Notes under the pieces: model-generated
What the model was told of the DNA's origin: nothing
Seen by the model: the letters and a program-made list of their open reading frames with translations, nothing else
Database searches by the model: none
Made by a program: the position numbers and the translations under genes
Part shown: in pieces, positions 26,208 to 34,285 of the stretch
Layout of the letters: each line of letters begins with the position of its first letter
How positions within the stretch are numbered: the stretch's first letter is position 1
Assembly (NCBI GenBank): GCA_964610205.1
Contig: CAZSVI010000025.1
Span: 1-34,340, forward strand
Direction: 5' to 3'
Length of the DNA: 34,340 nt
Source of the DNA: CAZSVI01 sp964610205
GTDB lineage: Bacteria > Bacillota > Clostridia > DSM-8532

Positions 26208-26498
26208 CTATTCCAGTACTTTAGGTACTATAAAACAACCTTCACTCTTTTCGGGCGCGTTTTTAAGAATTTCCTCCCTGCCATATGAACTCGTTCTTAT
26301 GTCTTCCCTTAATACATTCCTTATGGGCAGCACATGCTCCATTGGTTCTACATTCTCCGTATCAAGGTCACTGAGTTTATCCATTGAATATCTGATAATG
26401 GATTCCATATCTGTCACCAATTTGTCCGTTTCATCCTGTGTTAGGTTCAAGCGGGCGAGATCCGCGACATATTGAATTTCTTTTTCGGTTATTTTCAT
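26208..26498 (-). CDS. gatC: Asp-tRNA(Asn)/Glu-tRNA(Gln) amidotransferase subunit C
   Basis: 96 residues from the ATG at 26498. An earlier in-frame ATG at 26504 would sit directly on the GGAGGA Shine-Dalgarno, so the later one is right. GatC wraps round the GatA-GatB interface. The typical pattern is present: ITEKEIQYVADLARLNLT, the Met/Glu-rich middle with NVEPMEHVLP and VLREDI, and the C-terminal EGCFIVPKVLE. It is the first gene of gatCAB, behind the promoter at 26522-26550. Confidence 0.96.
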   Translation of the reverse strand: MKITEKEIQYVADLARLNLTQDETDKLVTDMESIIRYSMDKLSDLDTENVEPMEHVLPIRNVLREDIRTSSYGREEILKNAPEKSEGCFIVPKVLE

Positions 26499-26521
26499 AT
26501 CCATCCTCCAATCATTACTTA

Positions 26522-26550
26522 ATTCTACAACAGTAAAAAGACACCGTCAA
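26522..26550 (-). promoter_or_regulatory. Sigma-A promoter of gatCAB
   Basis: On the minus strand TTGACG (26545-26550), a 17-bp spacer and TAGAAT (26522-26527): one mismatch from consensus in each box. The transcript would begin near 26515, only ~17 bases before the gatC ATG. Confidence 0.7.
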
Positions 26551-26567
26551 TGCCTTGGAGTTTTACT

Positions 26568-26780
26568 TCATGACTGCCGGTATCGGGATAAAAAATCACC
26601 GATATCCAGTATGGCCTTTGAAAGATCCTGTTTGTTTAAAAGTGCCACTATTCTGAAGTGGTCAGGTCGAGACCAGTTGAATCCGGTTCCCTGAATGACC
26701 AGAACCCTTTTATCCAGAAGAAGATCCATTACGAATTTATGATCATCCTGAACACCAAACTGTTTTGCATCAAGTCTCTT
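26568..26780 (-). pseudogene. C-terminal relic of an alanine aminotransferase (AlaA-like)
   Basis: About 70 codons on the minus strand, ending at a TGA (26568-26570), read as the last part of a class I aminotransferase of the AlaA group: LDAKQFGVQDDHKFVMDLLL, DKRVLVIQGTGFNWSRPDHF, then RIVALLNKQDLSKAILDIGD and FLSRYRQS. The GxGFNW..PDHFRIV segment is highly characteristic. The other ~330 residues, including the PLP lysine, are missing. Homology stops just before the palindromic repeat that starts at 26796. No start codon or ribosome site serves it, so it is a dead fragment left by a deletion or by insertion of the repeat. Confidence 0.8.
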
Positions 26781-26795
26781 TTTTCATTTTATATT

Positions 26796-26892
26796 GCGCA
26801 TGTGCCGTTGTTTTGCTTGCAAAAATTTCGGCACGCGCTCAATTCACTTGTGCTATATATGTTGTACTAAAAATTTAGTACAACATATTTAG
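26796..26892 (+). repeat. Palindromic repeat element, copy A
   Basis: Two hairpins with a 14-bp joint. The first has outer arms GCGC (26796-26799 and 26835-26838), then GTGCCG/CGGCAC and an inner TTTTGC/GCAAAA. The second is a 40-bp near-perfect palindrome (26853-26892) with core GTTGTACTAAA-AA-TTTAGTACAAC. The 55 bases 26838-26892 recur inverted at the window end with one mismatch. It looks like a small non-autonomous mobile or regulatory repeat. It adjoins the alaA relic and lies ~100 bases upstream of the LCP gene, reading toward it. Within it, TTGTAC-N18-TATTTA could act as a promoter. Confidence 0.75.
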
Positions 26893-26989
26893 TGCGATCA
26901 TCCGGTTTTTTACATGGATAGAAAAAGGTCTTCTTGAGAAAATAATATCTATATAGGTAACAGACTCAGACAAAATGCGGAGCGGTTAT

Positions 26990-28108
26990 ATGACAAAAAA
27001 GCTTTTTCTTATCTTTACAGTTGTGATGGTTTTTATTACGGGAACAACCTGCTATGCAATGATTCACAGGGCAAAAAAAAGTATTCGCCAAAAAAATATT
27101 AAAATAAAAATACAGACTCCTTCCGATACACCGGTACCTTTAAAAATATCAGAGGATCCATCAGTAATTGAACCGGAAAACAATATCAAGAACTGTCCTT
27201 TTGATAAACCGGGAACAGGAAATGCATCCAATACGGTATTGGATGCAAAATCTTTGACAAAAGGTCAGAAATACTATATGGATATAACCGCAAACAGTGA
27301 TAAAAATATATTGCTCATAGGAAAGGACCCTCTTTATTCCAACTTTGATACAATGGTCATTGCCAGCCTGAATATAAAAGGAAAATACATCCGCCTTGTT
27401 GATCTGCCAAGAGATATTTACATTGATTATACCGATGAGATATTGAACAAACTGAAAAGTGCAGCCAAAGAGTTTTACAGGGAGAAGGGAAACAGAAAAA
27501 TGAACGCCGCTCCGGTAATCGGAAGAAAAATACAATACTGTCCTGAAAAAGAAAGATTTCCGGGTAAGCCGGATATAAGTTTTTTAGCCGATATAATCCA
27601 TGAAATTTTTAATATTTCTGTTGATGATTATATATCTGTTGAGACTGACGGATTTCGTGAATTAGTCGACTATTTCGGCGGTATCGAGATTGACGTTCCC
27701 ATCTATATGTATTATGAGGATCCGCTTCAGAATCTCTATATTCACCTTGAGCCCGGACTTCAGACGTTAAACGGTACACAGGCCGAAGGATTTGTTCGGT
27801 TCAGGCAGGGCTATAACCGGGAAGGAAAATTAGTAAATTACCCTCGTGCAAATAATACCTTCCTTTTCTTAAAAGCATTTTATAAACAGCATATAACTAT
27901 AAAAAATTTATCTAAAATCGGAAAGGTGGCGGAAATTGTAAGAAAAAACACCATCACCAGTGTTGACAGTGTTGATGACATTTATCAATATGCCCTTATG
28001 GTCAGAAAAATTCTTACGGATGACTACGCTGTCGAAACTATGGAAATTGAATGTACGGATACAAAAGAAATTGACGGCGCTTTATATGATATGATCCGAG
28101 CGCGCTAA
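26990..28108 (+). CDS. LytR-CpsA-Psr (LCP) family protein
   Basis: An in-frame ATG lies at 26975, but GGAG at 26979-26982 favours the ATG at 26990 (372 residues). It has an N-terminal membrane anchor (LFLIFTVVMVFITGTTCYAM), a Ser/Pro/Asn-rich linker, then an extracellular LCP domain from about residue 105: NILLIGKDP, SNFDTMVIASL, LPRDIYIDY, KMNAA, FGGIEIDVP, then EPGLQTLNGTQAEGFVRFRQ. LCP proteins transfer undecaprenyl-linked glycopolymers to peptidoglycan. The usual Asp-x-Arg near the start of the domain is KDPL, and the usual RQ near the end is RANN, so it is a divergent member. No glycopolymer genes are near. A good stem-loop follows. Confidence 0.85.
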   Translation: MTKKLFLIFTVVMVFITGTTCYAMIHRAKKSIRQKNIKIKIQTPSDTPVPLKISEDPSVIEPENNIKNCPFDKPGTGNASNTVLDAKSLTKGQKYYMDITANSDKNILLIGKDPLYSNFDTMVIASLNIKGKYIRLVDLPRDIYIDYTDEILNKLKSAAKEFYREKGNRKMNAAPVIGRKIQYCPEKERFPGKPDISFLADIIHEIFNISVDDYISVETDGFRELVDYFGGIEIDVPIYMYYEDPLQNLYIHLEPGLQTLNGTQAEGFVRFRQGYNREGKLVNYPRANNTFLFLKAFYKQHITIKNLSKIGKVAEIVRKNTITSVDSVDDIYQYALMVRKILTDDYAVETMEIECTDTKEIDGALYDMIRAR

Positions 28109-28154
28109 CGCATCATGCCGGTTGTATGAACATAATATTTTTCATGCGGCGAAC

Positions 28155-28196
28155 AATGATAAAGACCATAAGTAAAAAACTCATGGTCTTATCATT
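28155..28196. terminator. Bidirectional stem-loop between convergent LCP and glycosidase genes
   Basis: AATGATAAAGACCAT pairs with ATGGTCTTATCATT: 14 bp with one bulged A and a 13-nt loop containing A6. It sits exactly in the 107-bp gap between the two convergent genes. U-tracts on either side are poor, but position and stem length fit a shared terminator. Confidence 0.55.
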
Positions 28197-28215
28197 AATC
28201 CTTTGGCTTCAGTTC

Positions 28216-31200
28216 CTATTCAATCGGCTTGTATTCGTAAGTCACCTGCTCTCCCAAAATCGTAACCAGAATATACTGGGCCGCTTTTCTGTTGTCATTT
28301 GTAAGTCTCCCTATATCAAAGCCCCTTGTGGACAAATAGCGGACGTCTCCGTCCATAGTTACCTTGTTTTCCGCCCCATTATAGAAGACCCATACATTCC
28401 CGAATTTATTACTGCTGTATTCGGACAGAATATCCTTTAACAGATTGCCCTCCATTTTGTCGGTAAAGGTTTCAGGAGCATTTTCCAGGAACAGGAATAC
28501 ATTCTGTCCGTTAAAGGAATTCAATTGATCCAAAAGCCAATTCCATTGATCCGCCGAACCGTTTCTAAGACTCTTTGTTTTCATATCCAATTGAATAAAC
28601 CTTGAATCCTGCATATCCACGGATTTATATCCGCTTCCGGTTGCAAGAACAGGCTTGTCAACCTTGCTTACTATTCCGTAAGAGCCGCTTCCTACAAAGG
28701 TTCCGATTTCAATATATTTGTTAATCTTATCCGCCAGAAAATCCGCTAAATACTTTTCCACATCATTTGCCGGTTCACGGGTTTGACCAAATACTGAGAA
28801 ACGGTAGTTGTTCTCGCCTTTTATGAAGGTAATGGCCTGACTTTTCGGATCCACCGGAACAGTATCCTTCGGCAGGTTTTTAAAATCGGCCTGTTCAGGG
28901 GTTTTTACCGTAAACTGCAAGTCATCAAGATAAATGTGTCCCTCTTCATTGAGCGGTTTCGGGTTTACAACATAAAGTCTCGTGATCCTTGCAGGCTTGG
29001 AAATATTCTCTATATTGGCTTCAACATAGCGCCAGCCGGTCCAGGTAATTCCTTCGGCAAGCATTACATAGTTTCTTTTACCGGACGCATCCATTATTTC
29101 AGCTCTCAGCCAGCTTTGTGTGAACCTCCGGCTATAAGCCCAAAGCCCTATGGTTTTGGTTCCGTTGGGGATGGTGATACCGTTACTGCCAAGCATTAAA
29201 TAAGCAGCCTGCGTTTCAGGCGACTCTTTAAATACATAATCCAGTCGAGCACTAAAAGAACCTGAATTGGCATATTCATTACTGATATCAACATCCCCGG
29301 GAACCCAGGAAGGATAAGATAAAAAGCTTATGTCATCATTCTCAAAGCTACGTATAACAGTATTCTCCAATTGCTTAATTTTTGAATCCTGTGTCATTTT
29401 ATCCTGTTCTACAGTTATTATAGACAAATCATCAAAGTATACCGCACCGATTTCCGTAACAGGATTAACCTGTACAAGATAAATCCGTGTCAGCTGAGCC
29501 GGCAGGGGTACGCCATTTAATGGAATTTCCACATACCTCCAACCCTTCCAGTCCAGTTTGGTCAAGTCCCCAAGTCTGTATGTAGTGTTTTTACTGTCTT
29601 TCACTTCAATCCGGAGCCAGTTTGAGTTTTCCTGGGAATTATATACCCACAGACCGATTCTGATGGCATTCTGCGGAAGGGATATACCCGGACCGGACAG
29701 CTCCATATAAACAGCCCTGTTGGTTTCCGCCGCTTCAAAGTTATAGGATAGTTTCCCGGAAGTATTTCCACCGTGTTTTTGCTCTGAAGATATGGTATAA
29801 GCGCCTTGAACCGTTGCCGGATAGGGTAGAAATGAACCGTTTGCCTTTTCAAAAGTATCTGCCAGGGTACTTTTTGTCGGCAGGACAGTAACCGCGCAAT
29901 ACGCGCTTACATTGCCGACAAACGCCCGGATATAGCCATAACCGGATTCAGTGGATATAAATGTGCCATTTGAGAAAAACCCGATACCCCCGGTTGTTTT
30001 CCACGATATGTCTGTAGGATTTATCAACGCTTCATACCCGGAACCGTCCAACCCTTTAACTGTAAAGGTTTTTCGCTCTTGCGAAATTAATGTCAGATTC
30101 TGATGGCTAATACTAAGTTTCACCGGGCCGCCTATAACATGAACGGGAAACTCTGCCGTCACATTTCCTACTGTCGCCGTAACCATTCCATGACCTTCTG
30201 AAGTTGGCCTGAATATATTCCGCAAAAAGCTGCCTTCCACTCCGGCGACCTGCCACTCAACATCCTCCGGGTTTATAATAACAGGATTGAAGTACTGATC
30301 ATACCCTTTTACTGTGAAGGTTCGTGTAGTATTTACAAAAATATTTGAATCTTCCGTGTCTATATATAAACCCGCCAGCGGAGATGGCGGCGCAAGGGAG
30401 AACACCCCTACGGCATTGGGAATCCTTCTTTGAACTCCGTCGCTGGGGCTGTTCTGTACCGTAATGCTTTCAGTTCCGGGTTCCCTGGCAGCCATTGTTG
30501 CCGAACCGCCGCCGTCCATGTTAATTGCCTGGTAGCATCCTATTTCCAGCATGAAGGCAGCCAGTTCTTCCATTGTCATCCCGATACTGTGGGATTGTCT
30601 TCCATCCACGGTTACCATGAAAAGAGTCTTTCCGTCCTCGGTACTGCCTATTGCTGTTCTCGGATGTCTTCCTGCAGCGATATGTGTGAATGATTCAGGA
30701 ACAACACCGTCTGCAACAAGCATACCTCCGCCGCTGACAGCCATTTTCATATTTGTCCAGTCCGGAGATGTAGTGATATCAAATATTATAGTATCTCCGA
30801 CTTCAAAATTATTCAAAAGCTGATTTGTGTTTTTACCTCTTGTAATTACCACATATCCATTTACCGGGATATCTGTTGCGGTCATGCTCTGCCTTATTTC
30901 TTTCACCACTCCGCCTTCTACAATCATTTCCGTAATATCCGGATAATATCCGTCACGGGTTCCAATGGTAGTGGTCCGCCACTTCCGGTCAATAACTGTA
31001 AATTCTTCATATCCGTAATATGGTTTATTGTATCGTGTTGCACTGATATACTCCCCGTTTGGAGCATACAATCTAATATCCGTTTTCCAGTATCCGAAAA
31101 CAGAACTGTCAGAATCATCAATACCGAATGTCGCCATATTGTCATTATCCCTGTTAAAGGCTGTTTCCGCTGATTTGATGTTATGAGATTGAACCATTGG

Positions 31201-31587
31201 GCCGATTGGGTTTTGTAAGCCCGCCTGCTCTGAAGCAAGAAAAAAACTTGCGTTTATACCTGCTATAGCGCCCCATTCTTTCATGTGATCTGTTGTGGAA
31301 AGCGGTTTTTGGATTGTGTCCCTGTTAACTAAAGTATCAATATGTACATTCGAGTCGTTGAGATCGGCTTTGAGAACATATATTTTCTGCCATCCCAGTC
31401 CGGTATAACGTGTAATAGTTTCCTGCGTTACCCCCGAGGTAATGATTTTACTTTCGCTTGTCCGGTAAATCACCGGATTTGCCGGAATTACAGGAGTTAT
31501 CGGTTCTTCGGCCAGAACCCCTGTAATTGTTCCGGATATTATAATAAGACCTGTCAGAATTCCTGATACTGCTCTTTTAATGTTCAT
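28216..31587 (-). CDS. Large secreted phosphodiester glycosidase (NAGPA) family protein with Ig-like and CBM-like domains
   Basis: 1123 residues with a signal peptide (~1-26, cut near VLA-EEP) and no visible anchor. Residues ~60-400 are the phosphodiester glycosidase (NAGPA/DUF2233) domain: GINASFF (110-116), GRHPRTAIG (306-314), VDGRQSHSIGMTMEELA and NMDGGGSATM (356-365). Two bacterial Ig-like modules follow (~405-570). Two related ~150-residue jelly-roll carbohydrate-binding-like domains come next (~575-725 and ~745-905). They share GLWVYNSQ/GLWAYSRR, WLR.E..D and the GWRYVE motif. The C-terminal ~200 residues resemble a calcineurin-like phosphoesterase fold that has lost its metal ligands. 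Secreted relatives are thought to act on phosphodiester-linked sugars of wall polymers. SD GGAGGG lies 8 bases before the ATG. Confidence 0.85.
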   Translation of the reverse strand: MNIKRAVSGILTGLIIISGTITGVLAEEPITPVIPANPVIYRTSESKIITSGVTQETITRYTGLGWQKIYVLKADLNDSNVHIDTLVNRDTIQKPLSTTDHMKEWGAIAGINASFFLASEQAGLQNPIGPMVQSHNIKSAETAFNRDNDNMATFGIDDSDSSVFGYWKTDIRLYAPNGEYISATRYNKPYYGYEEFTVIDRKWRTTTIGTRDGYYPDITEMIVEGGVVKEIRQSMTATDIPVNGYVVITRGKNTNQLLNNFEVGDTIIFDITTSPDWTNMKMAVSGGGMLVADGVVPESFTHIAAGRHPRTAIGSTEDGKTLFMVTVDGRQSHSIGMTMEELAAFMLEIGCYQAINMDGGGSATMAAREPGTESITVQNSPSDGVQRRIPNAVGVFSLAPPSPLAGLYIDTEDSNIFVNTTRTFTVKGYDQYFNPVIINPEDVEWQVAGVEGSFLRNIFRPTSEGHGMVTATVGNVTAEFPVHVIGGPVKLSISHQNLTLISQERKTFTVKGLDGSGYEALINPTDISWKTTGGIGFFSNGTFISTESGYGYIRAFVGNVSAYCAVTVLPTKSTLADTFEKANGSFLPYPATVQGAYTISSEQKHGGNTSGKLSYNFEAAETNRAVYMELSGPGISLPQNAIRIGLWVYNSQENSNWLRIEVKDSKNTTYRLGDLTKLDWKGWRYVEIPLNGVPLPAQLTRIYLVQVNPVTEIGAVYFDDLSIITVEQDKMTQDSKIKQLENTVIRSFENDDISFLSYPSWVPGDVDISNEYANSGSFSARLDYVFKESPETQAAYLMLGSNGITIPNGTKTIGLWAYSRRFTQSWLRAEIMDASGKRNYVMLAEGITWTGWRYVEANIENISKPARITRLYVVNPKPLNEEGHIYLDDLQFTVKTPEQADFKNLPKDTVPVDPKSQAITFIKGENNYRFSVFGQTREPANDVEKYLADFLADKINKYIEIGTFVGSGSYGIVSKVDKPVLATGSGYKSVDMQDSRFIQLDMKTKSLRNGSADQWNWLLDQLNSFNGQNVFLFLENAPETFTDKMEGNLLKDILSEYSSNKFGNVWVFYNGAENKVTMDGDVRYLSTRGFDIGRLTNDNRKAAQYILVTILGEQVTYEYKPIE

Positions 31588-31660
31588 ATGTAAGCCCTCC
31601 GCTTATCAATCTTATCCTTTGTGCCATTGTTCAGAATATGTACATTGAACTAAGTTTTTA

Positions 31661-31733
31661 TGTCATTCTGAGCGAAGCGAAGAATCCTTACCCGGGAGAT
31701 GAGCAGGAGCCTTCGCTAACGCTCAGGATGGCA
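31661..31733. repeat. REP-like imperfect inverted repeat
   Basis: TGTCATTCTGAGCGAAGCG at the left end and its near-complement, ending CGCTCAGGATGGCA, at the right end form a ~22-bp imperfect stem around a ~28-nt loop. I recognise this GTCATTCTGAGCGAAGCGAA type as a dispersed repeat seen in many unrelated bacterial genomes. It lies in the 555-bp gap between the glycosidase and the hydrolase genes. Confidence 0.65.
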
Positions 31734-31835
31734 GTCTTATGTCAGTTGTTTGGTTCAGCTTATATAGACTAAAAATTCCTGAAAAAGTTCCCGTTTCATA
31801 TCGATAAAACTTGAATACGTCAACCCTTCCAATGA

Positions 31836-31912
31836 GCGCTTGCGCGAATTTCGCGCTAAAGCGCCTTCCTTACGCGTTTTGTGTACAACGCGCTTTTAGT
31901 ACAACATATATA
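31836..31912 (+). repeat. Two GC-rich hairpins plus partial copy C of the palindromic repeat
   Basis: The hairpin 31836-31864 has outer GCGCTT/AAGCGC and inner GCGCG/CGCGC arms. A second, 31873-31892, has CGCGTT/AACGCG. These are followed at 31894-31912 by TTTTAGTACAACATATATA, which is the right arm of the palindrome in copies A and B. It looks like a decayed or variant member of the same family, again with GC-rich hairpins on the left, reading toward the hydrolase gene downstream. Apart from this and the REP-like repeat, the gap 31588-32142 shows only a possible TATAAT at 32038-32043 with no good -35. Confidence 0.55.
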
Positions 31913-32142
31913 TTATCATTTTACCATGTATATGCAAAATTGCTTTTTAAGTTTAAATTAAAAATCAATAACACTAAGACAAACACATTACATCTGTGAA
32001 ATAAATATGAAAGCTAAAGCAGAATTGTTTTAGAATATATAATAATAGGACAGTTCTGTTTGTATTTCAACCGGCATAACAGGTTTATTTATTAAGCCGC
32101 ATATGTATGATAGAATATATCCGGGAAAGGCGGATAGAGTAT

Positions 32143-32982
32143 ATGCGAAACAGCATGGATCAATACACTACGGTAAACGGTTGTTCCATCCGTTACAGGG
32201 AAGCGGGCAAAGGCCCACTGCTTTTTCTTGTTCACGGAATTGCAGGATTTCTGGAAGAATGGAACTCGGTCGTGGAAATCCTCTCTGAATATTACCGTGT
32301 TATTGCTTTAGATTTACCGGGGCACGGATTGAGTGACAAACCTGAAATTTCATATACCATTAATCAACTTTCCGGCTTTCTAAGGGATTTTATTATTTCC
32401 TTTTCTTCGGGGAAAATATATCTTGCGGGCCATTCCTTAGGCGGGGCTATATGCCTTAACCTGGTCATACAGACTCCCAACCTGGTGGAACGCCTGGTCC
32501 TGGTAAACAGTGTTTTCGAAAAAATACCGTTTTCCATACGTCTTGGCACATTCCGGTTCATTCCCCGGCTTGTTAAAAAGGTTCCGCAGTGGATGGTGGA
32601 ATCCTCTTCCCGGAAAAGCATTCACAAAAAAGAACTTATAACTTCCGAATTGAACGATCGTGCGTATCAATATATTAATACACCGGGGAACCTGGAGGCT
32701 ATGTTTTCAATAATGCAATCCAACATTAATCTTTCAGGGCTTGATATAAATTATTTATCCCAATACAAGGAAGGAATGAAAGATATAAATATCCCCGTCC
32801 TTATTTTATATGGAGATCAGGATAAAATCATTCCTGATATTAATTCAAAGCTCCTGCACCGGTATCTGAGCAACTCGGAGTGTATCTCCGTTAAAAATTG
32901 CGGACACGGATTACACTATGAAAGTTATGAAGCCTTCTGCAAAGAGGTTCTGACTTTTTTTAAAATTCATCTGTCTCCATAA
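32143..32982 (+). CDS. Alpha/beta hydrolase family protein
   Basis: The frame is open from 32107, but the ATG at 32143 (MRNSMDQYTTV) has AAAGGCGG about 9 bases before it and is preferred (279 residues). It is a canonical alpha/beta hydrolase with oxyanion strand LLFLVHGIAGF, the VIALDLPGHGLSDKPE turn, nucleophile elbow AGHSLGGA (Ser), acid in LYGDQDKIIPD and catalytic His in NCGHGLHYE. There is no signal peptide, so it is cytoplasmic. The substrate is unknown; the family covers esterases, lipases and C-C hydrolases. Its 3' end overlaps the convergent serpin gene by 16 bp. Confidence 0.9.
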   Translation: MRNSMDQYTTVNGCSIRYREAGKGPLLFLVHGIAGFLEEWNSVVEILSEYYRVIALDLPGHGLSDKPEISYTINQLSGFLRDFIISFSSGKIYLAGHSLGGAICLNLVIQTPNLVERLVLVNSVFEKIPFSIRLGTFRFIPRLVKKVPQWMVESSSRKSIHKKELITSELNDRAYQYINTPGNLEAMFSIMQSNINLSGLDINYLSQYKEGMKDINIPVLILYGDQDKIIPDINSKLLHRYLSNSECISVKNCGHGLHYESYEAFCKEVLTFFKIHLSP

Positions 32983-34262
32983 ATCTTCTTGCCCATAAAC
33001 AGTATGTTCCCTTCCTGCCGGTCGGTAATTATGAAAAGAAATGGGCGATCTGCAATAAATGCAGCTGGTTCAGTAAAAGATGTAGTCGATATTTCGCCGA
33101 CGGTAACAGCCGCAGCTTCAGTACCTTCCTCATTAACATCGACAACCGCTTTATGAAGTATTTTATTTATATAAAGATTTTCCGCGATTCCCGTGAAGTC
33201 GGCTTTATCGGAAAAAGCTTCCCTTATTCCCAGAGCGCTTAAAGCGCCCTTTAGTTCCTTAATACCATATTCCAGTTTAAACTTCGGAAGCTGCAGATTT
33301 AAATTCTGAACAGGCTTAAGCCCGTCCAGCAGTTCTTCCCACTTATCATTATTCATCCGATCTATGAACTGATTGATATCCTGATCGGGCAATATTACCA
33401 CCATTGCGGTATTTTCATCACCGTATGGAAGGCTGACTGCCTTATATTCATTATTCTTATAGTATTCGATTTTACCGCTGCGCATCATCATTGAAACCAT
33501 ATCGGTTTTACCGTCAAGAGCATGAAACTCCCGCTCCGATGTGTTTTTTGCCTTAAAGGCGGTAGTCCATTCCCCTTTAAAATAAATGGCATTGATCAGG
33601 TACATCATGACATCCGGATGAATCGGGGAATTAATCATTTTAGGGATCAGATTATGGGTTTTTTGCGATATCCAATTGTTTATTGTATCCGCCGCCTCAG
33701 GAAGGTCAAAATTCAATGAGCATACTTCGGCCGAAAGAAAACTCCGGTTTCGTTCAATATAGTCCGGAAGTATTTGAAAGCCATCCCTTGCCCAGATGGA
33801 ATCAGCCATTTCTATTGTTACCTTCGGATCAATATTCTGAATTCTGTTAATAAGCCAGGCATATCCCCGATTTATCTCCTCAAGTGACATTTCCTCGTAA
33901 TTCAGCGCTTTTTCCATTTCTTCTTTCGTTGTGCTTCCGGCGCCGTTCAAAGCCATAGTCAACATGGTGGAAATGGATAATGGGGATATAAATACTTCTT
34001 TTTTCAAATCCTCCTCATTAATCTTTTTAAAAATATTCCAGGAGAATTTATTGTTTGCCATAATCAATCCATTGTTTTTCTCTCCGTCGGCACGTATTAT
34101 GTGTACCTCTTTTTCATCTTCACCGCGATTACTTTCCTGACCGCTTCCGTTTTCATATGTGTGATCATTTACGGCGGAATTTTCTTGTTCGTATAATTTA
34201 GCACACCCATTGGATGAAAGTGAAACAATAAGTATTATAAGTACAAAAATATTCTTTCTCAT
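32967..34262 (-). CDS. Serpin-family protease inhibitor, predicted lipoprotein
   Basis: 431 residues. A lipoprotein signal ends at SSNGC (Cys20), then a ~45-residue acidic, Asn/Glu-rich linker. A complete serpin domain runs from ~70: VFISPLSISTMLTMALNGAG, YLINAIYFKGEWTTAF and VVILPDQ, ending with RPFLFIITDR and GNILFMGK. The reactive-loop hinge EEGTEAAAVT (378-387) has Gly at P15, Thr at P14 and Ala at P12-P10, as in inhibitory serpins. Counting from Glu378 as P17 puts the scissile bond at Thr394-Ser395. It should sit on the cell surface and trap serine proteases. Clostridium thermocellum carries serpins on its cellulosome; no dockerin is present here. SD GGGAGG lies 8 bases before the ATG. 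Confidence 0.92.
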   Translation of the reverse strand: MRKNIFVLIILIVSLSSNGCAKLYEQENSAVNDHTYENGSGQESNRGEDEKEVHIIRADGEKNNGLIMANNKFSWNIFKKINEEDLKKEVFISPLSISTMLTMALNGAGSTTKEEMEKALNYEEMSLEEINRGYAWLINRIQNIDPKVTIEMADSIWARDGFQILPDYIERNRSFLSAEVCSLNFDLPEAADTINNWISQKTHNLIPKMINSPIHPDVMMYLINAIYFKGEWTTAFKAKNTSEREFHALDGKTDMVSMMMRSGKIEYYKNNEYKAVSLPYGDENTAMVVILPDQDINQFIDRMNNDKWEELLDGLKPVQNLNLQLPKFKLEYGIKELKGALSALGIREAFSDKADFTGIAENLYINKILHKAVVDVNEEGTEAAAVTVGEISTTSFTEPAAFIADRPFLFIITDRQEGNILFMGKKIYGDR

Positions 34263-34285
34263 GTTAAAAACCTCCCAACAGCTTA

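Noticed and set aside
25954..26475. 173-codon open frame on the plus strand
   Set aside because: Antisense to gatA and gatC, which are unmistakable.
26658..26870. 70-codon open frame on the plus strand
   Set aside because: Runs across the alaA relic in antisense and into the palindromic repeat; not a gene.
31811..31999. 62-codon open frame on the plus strand
   Set aside because: Consists of the GC-rich hairpins and the repeat fragment; coding is not credible.
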